Source: Sesamum alatum
Taxonomy: Eukaryota > Streptophyta > Magnoliopsida > Lamiales > Pedaliaceae
Reading direction: 5' to 3'
Assembly: GCA_034509735.1 (NCBI GenBank)
Contig: JACGWO010000010.1
Location: 4,278,001 to 4,342,000, forward strand
Length of the DNA: 64,000 nucleotides
The position numbers and the translations under genes are program-made. Positions 1 through 12,800 of this stretch are shown here, in pieces. The notes beneath the pieces are model-generated. The model did no database searches. It was not told where the DNA came from and saw only the letters and a program-made list of their open reading frames with translations. The first letter of the stretch is position 1. Each line of letters begins with the position of its first letter.

Positions 1-1437
1 ACCATGAGTTCCTATGTTAATATGCTTTTATCTTTTGGTTTGACAGAGGAAAAGGAGTGACTCAAATAATTGTCATCAGTGCCATAGGAGAGATAAAGAA
101 AGAATTGTTAGATGCACCAAGTGCAAGCAGAAGAATTGTTGCACTCCCTGCATCACTAGATGGTGAGAATTTTGTTGCTGAAGACGTTTTTACATTCCAA
201 TGTTTTACTTGTCTGTCATGCTACTAACATTGTTTGCTTGGGAAGTCTTTGGTTGGATTACCCCCTTATAGTCATGAAAAATTTTGGCTATTCTTGCTTC
301 CTGCTTGGATAATTGGCCAAGCTTTTCCTGCATGATGACATTGTTCTATTCATTTTCAGACAAAATATGATATATATAATATGTGGAGATGTTATCCTGT
401 AAACTTTTCCGGCAATGCACAGTGTACATTTGGAAAGCTTATCTTATTCTTGAGTTGCTCAGTATTACAATTTATCTTAGATTGAGGATGAAATGTGTTG
501 TTGAGACCCTCTCTTTAATTGCTTTTGGGCACTAATATAGCAAGTATGTGCTAATACGCGCATTGGTCGTTTTTGATCATGTGATGACTGTCCAGCACTT
601 TATTTATGTCTGTTTTTTTAGCGTTTATTGCTCATATTAGTATTACTATAGAGATTTAGATTATATATATATCTTTTATGTTAAGTTACAGTTGCAAACT
701 GCTCCTGGTTTTGTGAGACTGAAATGTAATGATATGAGCAGTCTGGAAAAGAGAGTGCACATTTTGTTAAAAGAAGGTGGTGAATTCTTTAATATTTGTG
801 TCATTGTGTGTTTTGAGTCTGATAGCTGATGGATGTAAGCAGTTTTACAATTTTGTTCTCTTCGGTAGGTGGCTGCAATGATCATGTTGGGGTAATAGGT
901 TATACCTATTTATAAAAGATTTTTTCTCAAACATGCTTGAAGCAAGGGAGCCCCATAGTTCTGCTCTTAAATTGTTGCCTATGTGCTGATATTTATACTT
1001 ATGCCCTACCTTGTTCTTCTCTAATTCTTAATAAGTGTTCACTATTTTTTATACAGGTATCCAACGATGGAGGAGACAGATTGTGAATATGCATGCCCTG
1101 TTTGTCGTGACATTGGCAACTGTGCAGCAAGCTTGCAGTCTAATGCGGCTAATAAAGTTTGTATTTTAGGTTCCTCTCTGGATTTTATTTGGTATTGTAT
1201 TATATGTTTTATAAATGATTTTCTGGTTCTTGCATGTTAGGACTTGATCCCAGAGTTAAAACTTTGCATCAAAGACAAGGTTTAGCACTCAAGACATGTT
1301 GTGAGAGTAATTCTTCCTTATCTGAAACAATTTGTTGCTGAACAAAACATGGAAAGGGAGGAGGAGGCTAGAATTCAAGGTAACATTAATTCTTATTAGA
1401 GGGTTTTAAAGTTCATGATGTGGATTATCTTTTTGTT
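1..1437 (+). pseudogene. Decayed partial third copy of the JMJ25-like gene (psi)
   Basis: Three exons line up one for one with exons 2-4 of copy A, with identical lengths: 47-162 (116 nt), 1057-1156 (100 nt) and 1241-1379 (139 nt). The introns also match closely (894 versus 912 bp for the first), so this is a DNA-level duplication, not a retrocopy. The exons encode the cysteine-rich zinc region of KDM3-type JmjC demethylases (CHQC, CTKC, CPVC). Decay is visible: [13 protein letters not shown] of copy A has become CPVCRDIGNCAAS, losing two zinc-ligand cysteines, and an in-frame TAG stands at 1283-1285. Similarity to copy A ends near 1437, within intron 4, so the JmjC part is missing on this side. 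The copy runs off the left edge, so earlier exons may exist outside. It could still be transcribed, but not as a full demethylase. Confidence 0.88.
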
Positions 1438-2099
1438 TGCTGGATTAGTTTGAGATCCCTTATATTCTGGATGATTTTAAAGATAGAAAACCTGATGCCT
1501 TAGTATGAAAATGATAAAATTAGCTAAAGCCTGCCGCGTATTGTTGGTTTCAATATATAAAATTTTCTTATGCATGAGGTTTGGGTGTGAAGTAATGCCA
1601 ATCCCAATTATTAACATCAATTCAAAGCAATGGATGTATCATGTAGGCTCAGGGAGCTATGCATAGCATATCTGATATAAAATTCTAAAGAATTCTAAGG
1701 ATACCATGTATTTATTTAAAGGAATCAAAGGCCCTCTATAACACAGCAGGTACTTGGACAACATAGTGAAGTAAGAAAAGAAATTTCAAGGGAGTAATTC
1801 TCCAAGAAATATCCAAATCTAGTAAACCGTAGGAGGGAGAGTGCAGTAATGGCTAGGAGCTTCTGCCAATAGTTATCTTCCATGAGACTACAAAACAATA
1901 AATAAATGCAAAAGCCCTAGAACACTATATGTAATGTGCTTGATCAAAGAGGGGGTTGAGGAAACAGAGATGTTGCCAAGCTAGGATGGGAATTTAAGAG
2001 GAAAAACCTAGTAATTCTCATTGCCAAATCAAGAAGAAACATACTGGTTAAACATTGTTGTAACCCTACGCCATTAACTAATTATCATGATTTAAAATA
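1438..2099. other. Intergenic, nothing recognised
   Basis: AT-rich sequence after the point where similarity to copy A stops. I see no open gene, RNA or repeat end here. The breakpoint of the psi duplication lies at its left border. Confidence 0.4.
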
Positions 2100-2730
2100 A
2101 CATGAAAATGCCACCTAAAGTGGTCCCTAAGCTAAGGGGTATCTTCAGTGGTTGCTGGGTAACGATCCACATCCAATTTGCCAGAATCGATGTGGTCTTC
2201 CGTTCGATTGGTTGCATCATGGTTGTATGCATGGTTGTGGTACCTTTGGTCAGTAGCAAAACAACGTTGTGTGAATAAGTAATCCCTTCCTTCCGTGACT
2301 GATGCATGCCCTGCAAAATGATGTCGCCCTCCCCAAATTCCAGCCCTTGAACTAATGATCAATTTGCTTGCCCCTTCCTTCGTGATCAAATGGTTGTCGT
2401 TCATAGCTGAAATTCACTACTGAAAGCATGACATCCCTCCATTTTTCTTTGAGATCCTTGTCCTTGAGGATCTAGCTCGAACTTTGGAAACTGGTTGCGA
2501 ATCTTATAGTAATCCTTCCAAGTGGCTTGAGCTTGTTCAAATCCTTCCCATTGAATCAATAGCTGTGGAGCTGCAACATTTTTCCTTGGCATAAGACTTC
2601 TGGCTAAGATCTTGATGAGGTAGTTCTTGCAAGTTTTAGTGTCATCATAAACAGGCACGGTTAGTGATGGTGTATCCTTGGGCCTAATTTTCTTAAGTAA
2701 GGATACGTGAAAAACAAGGTGTATGGTGGA
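2100..2730 (-). mobile_element. Ty3/Gypsy chromovirus relic: end of integrase and chromodomain
   Basis: Read on the minus strand, the segment first gives FHVSLLKKI (about 2690-2720), a hallmark of the Gypsy integrase C-terminus. A chromodomain-like stretch follows, with LLIQWEGF and ATWKDYYKIRNQFP (about 2490-2600). This order is that of Tekay/Del-type chromovirus polyproteins. Reading continues in a second frame towards 2130. No LTR, RT or RNase H is present, so only the 3' end of pol survives. The short open frame at 2401-2658 is part of this relic and not a host gene. Confidence 0.75.
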
Positions 2731-5640
2731 ATATGGGGGTAATTCTAACTATTGAAAGTATTTGAAGGCAAAGACTTAGATAACAAAGATATATATGATT
2801 TGGTGCTCCTTTTTATAATCCTTCTAGTTGGGTACTAAATCACCTTGATAATAGTCTAGGCATCGATGACTTTTTATTTGTCTACTTATAAAATGCTAGA
2901 AGTTACTTATGAAGTTGGATAATGATAATAGGTTGGATGAATATGAGTCTTTGTTTCTTGGAGTTGACACCTCCTCACAGGTTTTAAACTTTGATAATAT
3001 GTAGATTATCTTATTTGGTTGAAGGGACATGAAATTGCAATGATATATTAGAAAAAAATTCACTTTTGAAGAAGTGAATTTAGGTCACAATTCTCATCCA
3101 AAGAGTTATATTTCAATTTATGCATGGTTTTGTGTACTGAACTAATTCTAGTTCTAAGGAACATGGGCCACGATAACGAGTCCACCATAGATGTATTTTC
3201 AGAATGAGGCAAGTATTTGGTTTCAGTTTTTAAGAATAACCTTCTATGTGCTATGTCGAGTGCCAAATGATTGAAAGTGCTTTCATTAATCCAATTACAC
3301 CTAAAAGCAAACTTGCGTATAGAAATACTTGTGTTGTGTGACAGACCATGACTAATTATTTTCTCTACAAACTCTTCTATGAAGTTGGGGTCAAAATATG
3401 GTTCATGGTTACAAATCATCAGATAAGATTTTTAGATATATAATTCTTTACTGTGAACATGTAAAAAGATTTGAAAATAGATTTTGGTTTAGAAAGAGGG
3501 AAATGTTAGATTGGAACATTAGTTATAGCATGCATTTTGTCCTCTCACCTATGATATAATTAGCAATGTTCTTCATGACTTGGATGAGAGAATGGTATAA
3601 CAATCATCAAAGCTTGCAAAGTTTATTGAAATTACATTATTTTATATAAAGTAATAAAATAAAGCTTGTATTATTCAAATGTTAAAAATATTGAGGCAAA
3701 ATTTCAATAGTTTAGCCAATTTTACTATGTCAAAGAAAAAATTAAACAAGTCAATTTGAGTGTAATTTTACTATGACCTTGACCCACCACGGCAACGGCG
3801 CTTACGAGCGAACCACATCTATCGTCATTAAAGGGCCTTGGCAGAAGGAGATAGATACTGGGAAATGGTGGCGCGAATTGTGAATTTGCAATAACTGGTG
3901 ATATTGGAACTAGGAAGAATTAGATAAAGAAGGAAAAGGAAAGAGAAAGATAGGGCAAGGAACACGTTGGAAAAAAAAAAAAAGAAAAAGAATTGATTTG
4001 GAAAAAAAGGTACTTGAGGATATTTTGGTCCACTTCTATTTTTAATTTTATTGAATTATTTTTAGTTTTATAAATAGGGCAAAATGTTCATTTAAGCCCC
4101 TATCGTTAAATTTGACCAACACCTATTAGTTAGAGGGGGCAATTTGTAATTTTCACAGTAAGAGGGGGGAATTTCTATATTCCCATAGTAGCAGGGGAGG
4201 CCAGTGTAATTAACTCTAACGTTATTTGACACTTTTCGCCTTGTTGTAAGTTCGGGCGTTAAATCTGACGGTTAATGGTCATGTGAAAGGCACGTGGTGG
4301 CATTTTGGTATTGAAGACGGTTGCTAATTCCTACAAGAATTGACCTCTGTTGGCATATATATCAATTTTCCACCACTTCTATAATTTTGCCTAAATTTGT
4401 TCAACTATAATAATGAGGAATTGATGAAGTGACGATCACCTAAACTTGTTGAGTACTAATCTATGGTTGTCAACAACAAACCAAAAGTAGTTATTTTTTT
4501 GTTTGAATTTAGCATTAAGGCTACGGCCAAGTTAGAGTTGGGTTTTATATCTTGACTAGTAAGTTGGGTACTCTACTTACGGTGTGCATTGCCATATTAT
4601 TTGAATATATTATATCAAAACATTTAGGAAAAAATTCGCTATAAGATTTTCATTGTAATAATGTCTCATTTGCTTAGAAATTGTTGCGTATGGTTTCGAC
4701 CGAACTTTGACCTATGAGTCCCATACAATATTATGCTAATCGTTGGCTTAATACAATGTCTATATGGCTAGATGCATTTTATGTATTTTACTTTTGAAGA
4801 TAAGTTTTAGATGAATTAGAAATTAAGAGCTAAAGTGAGCTACATAAAGTAGTCTAGATTGTTGATTTGGTAATTTGTAAATTGGGAAATATGGAACCCT
4901 CCCACATTGAAAGTTGGAAATGTTTGAGACCCAAATATATGGTCCAAATTTAGCACTACGGTCGGGTTGATCAATTTTTGGAAAGGGAGAATGTGCGCCT
5001 AGTGGGTTTGGGCGAAAGCCCACATTCGTGCTGGCTTCGGCAGGCCATCGCGGGTGTCGGACAAAATAAATTAGAACACTTGTAATTTTAAAAAGGCTAA
5101 CTGAATTAGATAATTTCAATCACTTAATTGATGCATTGGCCTGGTATGTTGAACCAGAATGGTCTAGTCTGTTGAACAAACTAATGTTATAATGATTTCC
5201 ACTTGTTTAATGCTTAATACTAGCCTGAACTATTATCCGGATGGAGATATAGTCGAATACATTATCATTGAAACATTAAGAAAAGTGTAATTTACCTATT
5301 GTCCAATGAATTTGCATTGGTCTGGACTTTTCTGGTTTATTGAATTAATATTGTGGATGATTACATGGACACATTCTGGAGATGATGTTGTTTTGAGGCT
5401 GTGGAACCTATATAAATCATCGTATATATATATATATATATATCACGAAAGATAGAAAGGCACTTCCAAACTCTTTAATGTGTTTGATAGTATCTTGCTG
5501 AACCATATTCTGTCGCCAGGTATGATAGGTTAAACAATGCAAGTGTAAAACTGAGTTGGTGTGCGCTCTGGATAGTGCGCAATTTATTAGGGACAGATGC
5601 ATTGAATGCTGGCGTTATTAATTTCACGGGCGGAGTTTCC
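2731..5640. other. Intergenic, AT-rich, between psi and copy A
   Basis: No supported gene. The stretch contains a short MITE-like remnant (4078-4216) and a run of AT dinucleotides near 5425-5443. A 119-codon frame on the minus strand (3060-3419) has no recognisable domain. Confidence 0.4.
4078..4216. repeat. Fragment of a GGCAAAAT-type palindromic MITE
   Basis: The stretch begins GGGCAAAATGTTCATTTAAG and carries G-runs typical of the large palindromic MITE families seen elsewhere in this window (9.2, 41, 44.5, 46.3 and 62.5 kb). Only one arm is recognisable. Confidence 0.35.
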
Positions 5641-5648
5641 AACACCAA

Positions 5649-5656
5649 TATATAAC
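5649..5656 (+). promoter_or_regulatory. Probable TATA box of JMJ copy A
   Basis: TATATAAC is followed about 20-60 bases later by a long pyrimidine-rich run (CTTTCCCTCCCC, then TCTCTCCATCTC), the usual look of a plant core promoter and 5' UTR start. The first codon is 1.2 kb downstream. A donor-like GGTAAGTTTT at 6071 suggests one or more introns in the 5' UTR. This is inference from motifs only; a second TATA-like site lies at 5409-5416. Confidence 0.4.
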
Positions 5657-6859
5657 GCTCACTTTCCCTCCCCAAATTCATTATTTCCTCACGCCATCTC
5701 TCCATCTCTGTATTCTTCTTTCACTTTCTATATTTTCTGAATGCCAGTTTCTCATATTAGAGGCTTCCATTTTATTTTTTGGGTCAAAATTAGATGAGAT
5801 CTTTTATCTGATTTAGGATCTGTTTGCTTAATTTAGTTTTTGATAATGTATATGTTTTCCCCCTCCATTTCTTGGTAGATTTCCCCTGTAAATTTGATCG
5901 AATTGGTCAGTCTTGATTTTCTGTGTTAAACGTTCATCCTTCTCGTCATGTATTCCATAAACTACATCTCAACTTCTATTTTGGACTAAGGAGTTAATTC
6001 ATTCTTATCTCGACTTTGCAGATTGGTTTTCTCGGACTAGTTTTAATCTTATTACCTGGTTCCTCTTTCCGGTAAGTTTTCTTTAATGATATGCTTTTTC
6101 AAACTAAATTGATAAATGAAATAATAATTAAAAGTTTAACTGAAACTTATAATTTCTTATGGAAAAACCAATACCTGTGAATGAATACTTAATTTGTTGT
6201 TTTAATTGTGAGTCAGTTATTGAAATTCCTAAACCTTGCTTGTATATGCTACAATGTGGTATAGTCTATCTTTTCATACCTAAAGTGTGTTCTTTGTGTG
6301 TTTAATTTGGTAGTTATCCCTGTTAGTCTTATGTTATTACACAAGTAGCCGCATGGTCTTGTAGGTTTGGAACCTTATTCTCCCACATCTCTGTTGTAGA
6401 CTTTAGAGTAGAGAAAAGCAGCATAGATGTTCAAATTTAGGATTCACATGTATGGTTTTAATATTGAATTAACAGTTTATGGGGAACCGAGTCTGGGAGT
6501 TAGTGAATCAGTTTGTACATGAATTAAGTTGTCATATGCGAAAATCAAAATATTGTTTATTTTGTTGTTCTTCAGCCATGGTAATTGTTTTATAGTTCTT
6601 GGGCCGTAGCTTATCTGTATGGTAAGTTCAGCCTCTTTTGTTTGCTAAGAAGAGAAAAATAAATCACATTGCTCGTCAAAATCAGCATAAGATTGCAATT
6701 ATTAGCATAAGGCTCCTTTTATGCGTGCAAGATGTCTTTATTTGGTCTCTCCTAGAATTCAAATTTGTTATACTGTTTCTTGTTTGTGAGAACTGTCATT
6801 TGAAAAGAAACTCCTTGAAAATTAGGATTTATATAGACAAAGAAAGTTGGGGATTTGAA

Positions 6860-9800
6860 ATGAGGAAGCGGCTCAAACCTCGTGGAAATGAAAAAGCATC
6901 TGCAGTTGGAAATATGCTGATGAAGGGGTCCAAGGCGAAGGTAAATTTATTGTGCCATTATAGGCCTCTTAGAATAATGGATTTATAAACAAATAATGAT
7001 GTATTTTCTTCCAAGTATTGGTTATATCAGTAGATCCAAAACTTTTATAAAGAAATTACCCATATCCTTCTACATGCATAATTGTAGATATCATACATCT
7101 TTGTGGACGAGTTCTGTAGTAACAAATACCAATATGTTCAATTTATTTATTCTATTCCGGGCCCTAGGTCAAAAATTTGAATGCACAATTGATAAGTTGC
7201 TCTTACATTAAAAAAAAAAAGATTATCTTTTATTAGCTTTCCCCTTCCTACTGTGTATTATTTCATGTCCTTCTTTTTTCCCTATATGCGAAGTATGTTC
7301 AACTCTATTCATTTTCTAAAATGGGATGCTATGATGTAAATTTTAATTTAAAAGATCTTGTTGGACTAGTTAGTGTATGTTCTCACCATAACCTTGACGA
7401 ATTTCATTCTTATCTCTGACATGGAAATCAATAAGTTTGTTTTATGATGTTGTTTCTAAATGATTGTTTATTCATTTAAGAGATAAGGATTGAATTATGT
7501 GTAAACAAACTTACCTTTATTAACTTAATCGCTAGATCTGAAATTAGATATCTATTACCACTGGAAGAAGCCATACATGTTATTTGGATAGGAAACAGAT
7601 ACAAAGGTCTAATTCTGGGAAGTAGACCTTTCTATTTCTTATATATCTTAATAGTATTGATATCGGAAACAGTGACTATCAGAACAGTGAGAGTTAAGGC
7701 CCTTACGATTGTTAGTTCTGCATCTGGAGATCTCATATAACTCACTACCTTACGAAATTTCATATATTAAAATATTCAGAAGTCAGAACCATGAGTTCCT
7801 ATGTTAATATGCTTTATCTTTTGGTTTGACAGAGGAAAAGGAGTGACTCAAATAATTGTCATCAGTGCCATCGGAGAGATAAAGAAAGAGTTGTTCGATG
7901 CACCAAGTGCCAGCAGAAGAATTATTGCATTCCCTGCATCACTAGATGGTGAGAATTTTGTTGCTGAAGACGTTTACAGTCAATTGGTTTATTTGTCTGT
8001 CATGCTACTAACATTGTTTGCGTGGGATTTCTTTGGTTGGATTACCTCCTTTAGTCATGAAAATTTTAGCTACTCTTGCTTCCTGCTGGGATAATTGGAC
8101 AAGTTTTTCCTGCATTATAGCATTGTTCTGTTCATTGTCAGAAAAATATGATATGTATAAAATGTGGAGATGTTATCCTGTAAACTTTCCCGCAATGTGC
8201 AGCAGTGTACATTTGCAAAGCTTATCTTATTCTTGAGTTGCTCAGTATTATAATTTTATCTTAGATTGAGGATGTATTGTGTTGTTGAGACCCTCTTTGT
8301 AATTGATTATGGGCACTAATATAGCAAGTATGCGCTAATACGCACATTGGTAGTTTGATTATGTGATGAATGCCCATCACTTCATTTATGTCTGTTCTTT
8401 TTAGGTTTGATTGCTCATATTAGTATTACTATGGAAATTTAGATTATATACATACATGGATATCTGATATACACGCACACATGTATATATCTTTTATGTT
8501 AAGTTAAAGTTGCAAACTGCTCCTGGTTTTGTGAGACTGGAATGTAAGGATATGGGCAGTCCGGGAAAGATAGTGCACATTTTGTTAAATGAAGGTGGTG
8601 AATTTTATGATATGTGTGATATTGTGCGTTTTGAGTCTAATAGCTGATGGATGTAAGCAATTTTACAATTTCTGTTCTCTTCGGTAGGTGGCTGCAATGG
8701 CCTGCCTGTTGGGGTAATAGGTTGTACCTATTTATAAAAGTTTTTTGCTCAAACATGCTTGAAGCAAGGGAGCCCCATTGTTGTGCTATTAAATTGTTGC
8801 CTATGATTTATACTTGTTCTTCTATAATTCTTATTAAGTGTTCTCTGTATTTGTATACAGGTACCCAATAATGGAGGAGACTGATTGTGAAGAAGCATGC
8901 CCCGTGTGTCGGGACATTTGCAACTGCGCGGCATGCTTGCAGTCGAATGCTGCTAATAAAGTTTGTATTTTAGGTTCCTCTTTAGATTTTATTTGGTGTT
9001 GTATTATATGTTTTATATTGATTTTCTGGTGCTTGCATGTTAGGACTTGATCCCAGGTTCTAAACTTTGCATTAAAGACAAGGTTGCACTCTCAAAACAT
9101 ATTGTGAGAGTGATCCTTCCTCAAATTAAGCAATTTGTTGAGGAGCAGAACTTGGAAATGGATGAGGAGGCCAAAATTCAAGGTAACATTAATTCATAAG
9201 CAAAATTTCACTTTTGGTCCCACTAGATAGGGCCGTTATCATTTTTGGTCCCTCGCTTTACGGGGTCAACACTTTTGGTCCCAAAACCCTAAAATTTTGA
9301 CATTAATGGTCCCAAACCGTTAAATTTAACGAAAATGGCACATGTTGGAGCACGTGCCGTCAGTCAATGGCCGTTGACCTGACCCAAAAATGCCCAAATT
9401 CTATTTTACCCCCTATATTTTCTAAAAAATGCTAAAACACCCATGTATTTTAAAAATAAGCTAAAAACCCCATTTTTTTTTTTAAAAAAAAAAAAAAAAA
9501 CTCCTTTCTGAACTCATTTGACTAACATACCTCTCTTGATATTATAAATCACCATCCTTTATTTATTTTATTTTTAGATTTTTTTTGTGAGATCATTTGT
9601 ATTTTTCTTCCTTCTAAAAATATAAATAGTTTTTTCGAAAATATATTTATTTAAATATCAAAATTTCATAAAATTATATCAAATTTTTTTATTTCTTATA
9701 ATTTAAATTTGAAAATTAAATTAGCATCACATAAAAAATTAATATACTAAAGTTTATTTTTAAAATTTAAATATCTATACAAATGTAAATATTAATAAAT

Positions 9801-12800
9801 TATAACAATTATATATTCTTAACTAATTTGAATTAAAAATTTAATTTAAAATGGTTGAATAATTATACATATAAGAAATTATATATATTAATCACTGCAA
9901 TTTAATTTAAATGGTAATTTATTTTTTAATAACCATTATACTTTATAATGGTAAGTTAATTGTAAATATTATTTATAATAAATAATTTAATTTGTTTAAA
10001 TATATGTATATTACAAGAATAATTTAAATTAGTTAATAATATATAATTGTTATAATTGATTAATATTTACATTCATATAGATATTTAAATTTGAAAATCA
10101 GTATATTAATTTTTTATGTGATGCTAATTTAATTTTTCAATATAAATTATAAGAAATAAAAAATTTGATATACTTATATGGTATTTTGATATTTAAATAA
10201 ATATATTTTGAAAAAAAATATTTATGTTTTTAGAAGGAAGAAAAATACAAATGATCTCACAAAAAAATCCAAAAATAAAATAAATAAAGGATGGTGATTT
10301 ATAATATCAAGAGAGGTAATTTAGTCAAATGAGTTCAGAAAGGAGCTTTTTAAAAAAAAAAAAAAAATAGGGGTTTTTTAGCTTATTTTTAAAATACAGG
10401 GGCATTTTAATATTTTTTTTTAAAAATTTAGGGGGCTAAAATAGAATTTGGCCATTTTTGGGTCTGCGGCCATTGACTGACGGCACGTGCTCCAACATGT
10501 GCCATTTCCATTAAATTTAACGGTTTGGGACCATTAATTTCATAATTTTAGAATTTTGGGACCAAAAGTGTTGACCCCATAAAGCGAGGGACCAAAAATG
10601 ATAACGACCCTATCTAGTGGGACCAAAAGTGAGATTTTGCCTAATTCTTATAAGAGGGTTTTAAAGTTCATGATGTGGATTATCTTTTTGTGTTAATGGA
10701 GTAATTCAAAGGAAGTTCAGCTTGTGGTGACGTAGGGTTGAGGGTTCCGTTTCTTGTAGCTTGTAACTTAGTCCTGAATCAACTTAGCCTAACTCCTATT
10801 GATCACTTTGGTTTGATCATTTCTTTGAAGAAATAAAGAGAATTTAAATGTTGGACTAGTCAGTAGTCACCATCTTCTTCCATAAATTTTCAGAAGCAGC
10901 TAACAAATTTAGCACTATCAACGTCATGTTATAGACCGATGATTCCAAAGCAAATGAGCAACTTCTTTGAGAAAGAGATTAACAGTATATGAAGCATCCA
11001 CAGGATTCCTGCAAGGAATGAAATGTGTCATTTTGGGAAGTCTATCACTATACCTCTTACTTGCAGTAGTGCAAGAACAAAATCCATGCTAATAATACCA
11101 CGACCAAAAAGTTCCAAAAGATCATAGTTAACAGCTTGCAAACTCGTATAGAAGAATGGAGGTAGTTGGTTGAGATTGGGAAACAAAAATAGGAGAAATT
11201 AAGTTTAAAATGTTTTGAATAGTGTGTTGGAACAGAGATGGGAGAAAGGCAAAGGGCCTGGAAGAGTACCTTTATGGAACCCTATTTGCTTGGATGTTCT
11301 TTTAACACTGGGGAAAAAGCTGAGCGACCTAAAAGTTCAGGTCACAACTTTTTATCTTCAAAATGCATGACTAATTTATGTGGATGATTCTTAGTTTAGG
11401 TCTGTCTTGGTTTAAGGTACTAATTACCATTGGTATTACAATACAGTTGCAATTTTAATTGCTGAAAAGCATCAGTTATACCAAGACTTTGCTCTGTGTA
11501 ATTGTTGATGGTAGGGAAAAAAATATTCCAACTTTTGATTTCCTCTTAGTGTGTATATTTGGAAAACCTGCAAGTTTTCTAGCTCATATTCTTAAAATTT
11601 GGAATAATATAGTCTTTTTCTCTTAATGCAATAACTATTCGAAAGGAAATTGATTTAATTTTCCTGGTAGTTCCTTTTTTCCATGTAATAGACAATTCTG
11701 ATAAATTTTTCTGTGACTTAATCTGCTTTTATTTTGGACAGGTTTATCAATTACAGGTTTACAGATTCCCAGAGCGAACTTTAGCAACAATGATCAAGTG
11801 CAATGGTAGGGACCCTACACCAATACGTGGTCCTGATAATTCTTTGGTCTACCATGCAAAATATTGATATTAGAACTTGTCTTGTGCAGCGACAAGTGCA
11901 AGACTTGTATATTTGATATCCACAGAAGCTGTCTGAGGTGCTCGTACAAGCTTTGTGTAACATGCTGCCGAGAGATTAGGGGTGGCTTTCTCCCAGGAAG
12001 TAGACATTTTCAGATGCATGACGTGAGTGGGAATTTTATAATTATAGTTTGTCCACCTGAAAGTATGGGGGGCTGTGATCGTGGGAATCTGGAGTTGAAG
12101 TCCATATATGCAAATACGTGTGTTTCGCAACTGCTAAAGAAAGCAGAATCAATAGCTGAAACGTGCAGCATCGCTGATGCTCCTGAAGCTTCTGAGGGAG
12201 CGTGCTCATGTTTGCGATCATATCAAGGGAGTGAAGTGGAGATCGCAAAGTTATGTGAAGCAGCTTCTCGAGAAGATAGTAATGATAATTTCTTATATTG
12301 TCCGTCTGCTGTGAATATTGGGAAACTGGGAATAAAACATTTCCAGTGGCATCTATATAAAGGTGAGCCTGTAATCATCCGCAATGTGCTAAGTGGAACG
12401 CCTGGGTTGAGCTGGGAACCTTTGGTCATGTGGCGTGCTTGCCGCAAGTCTAGAACAACTAACCAGTTGCATATTCTTGAGTTCCATGTACGAAATTGCT
12501 TAAACTGGTGTGAGGTAATTTCAACCCCTCTGCTGTATTTTAATGCATTATCAGAGAGCTACAAAATTCTAATCTGGGGTTCTAATTATATGATTGAAAG
12601 GCGCCTTTCCTTAAATTATATCCTATTATTTGTTAGATTATCTATAAATTAATTTTCTAATATAATCCGGATGCTTTTGCATGGCTTCACAATAATGGCC
12701 TTATTTCTTGTAATTATTTGCTGATCATGATTTATGCTTTCGTTTCAAGTAAGTAATTATGTTCTTGTGCATACACATGCAGTGAAGAATTGCTGGTACG

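Noticed and set aside
3060..3419. 119-codon open frame on the minus strand
   Set aside because: No domain or motif that I recognise, biased residue use, no promoter or splice context; most likely chance or a very old transposon piece.
6638..6859. Upstream extension of copy A exon 1 to an earlier ATG at 6638
   Set aside because: The extra 74 codons are rich in Ile/Phe/Leu/Cys like untranslated AT-rich DNA and unlike the family N-terminus; the ATG at 6860 opens a basic, family-like start.
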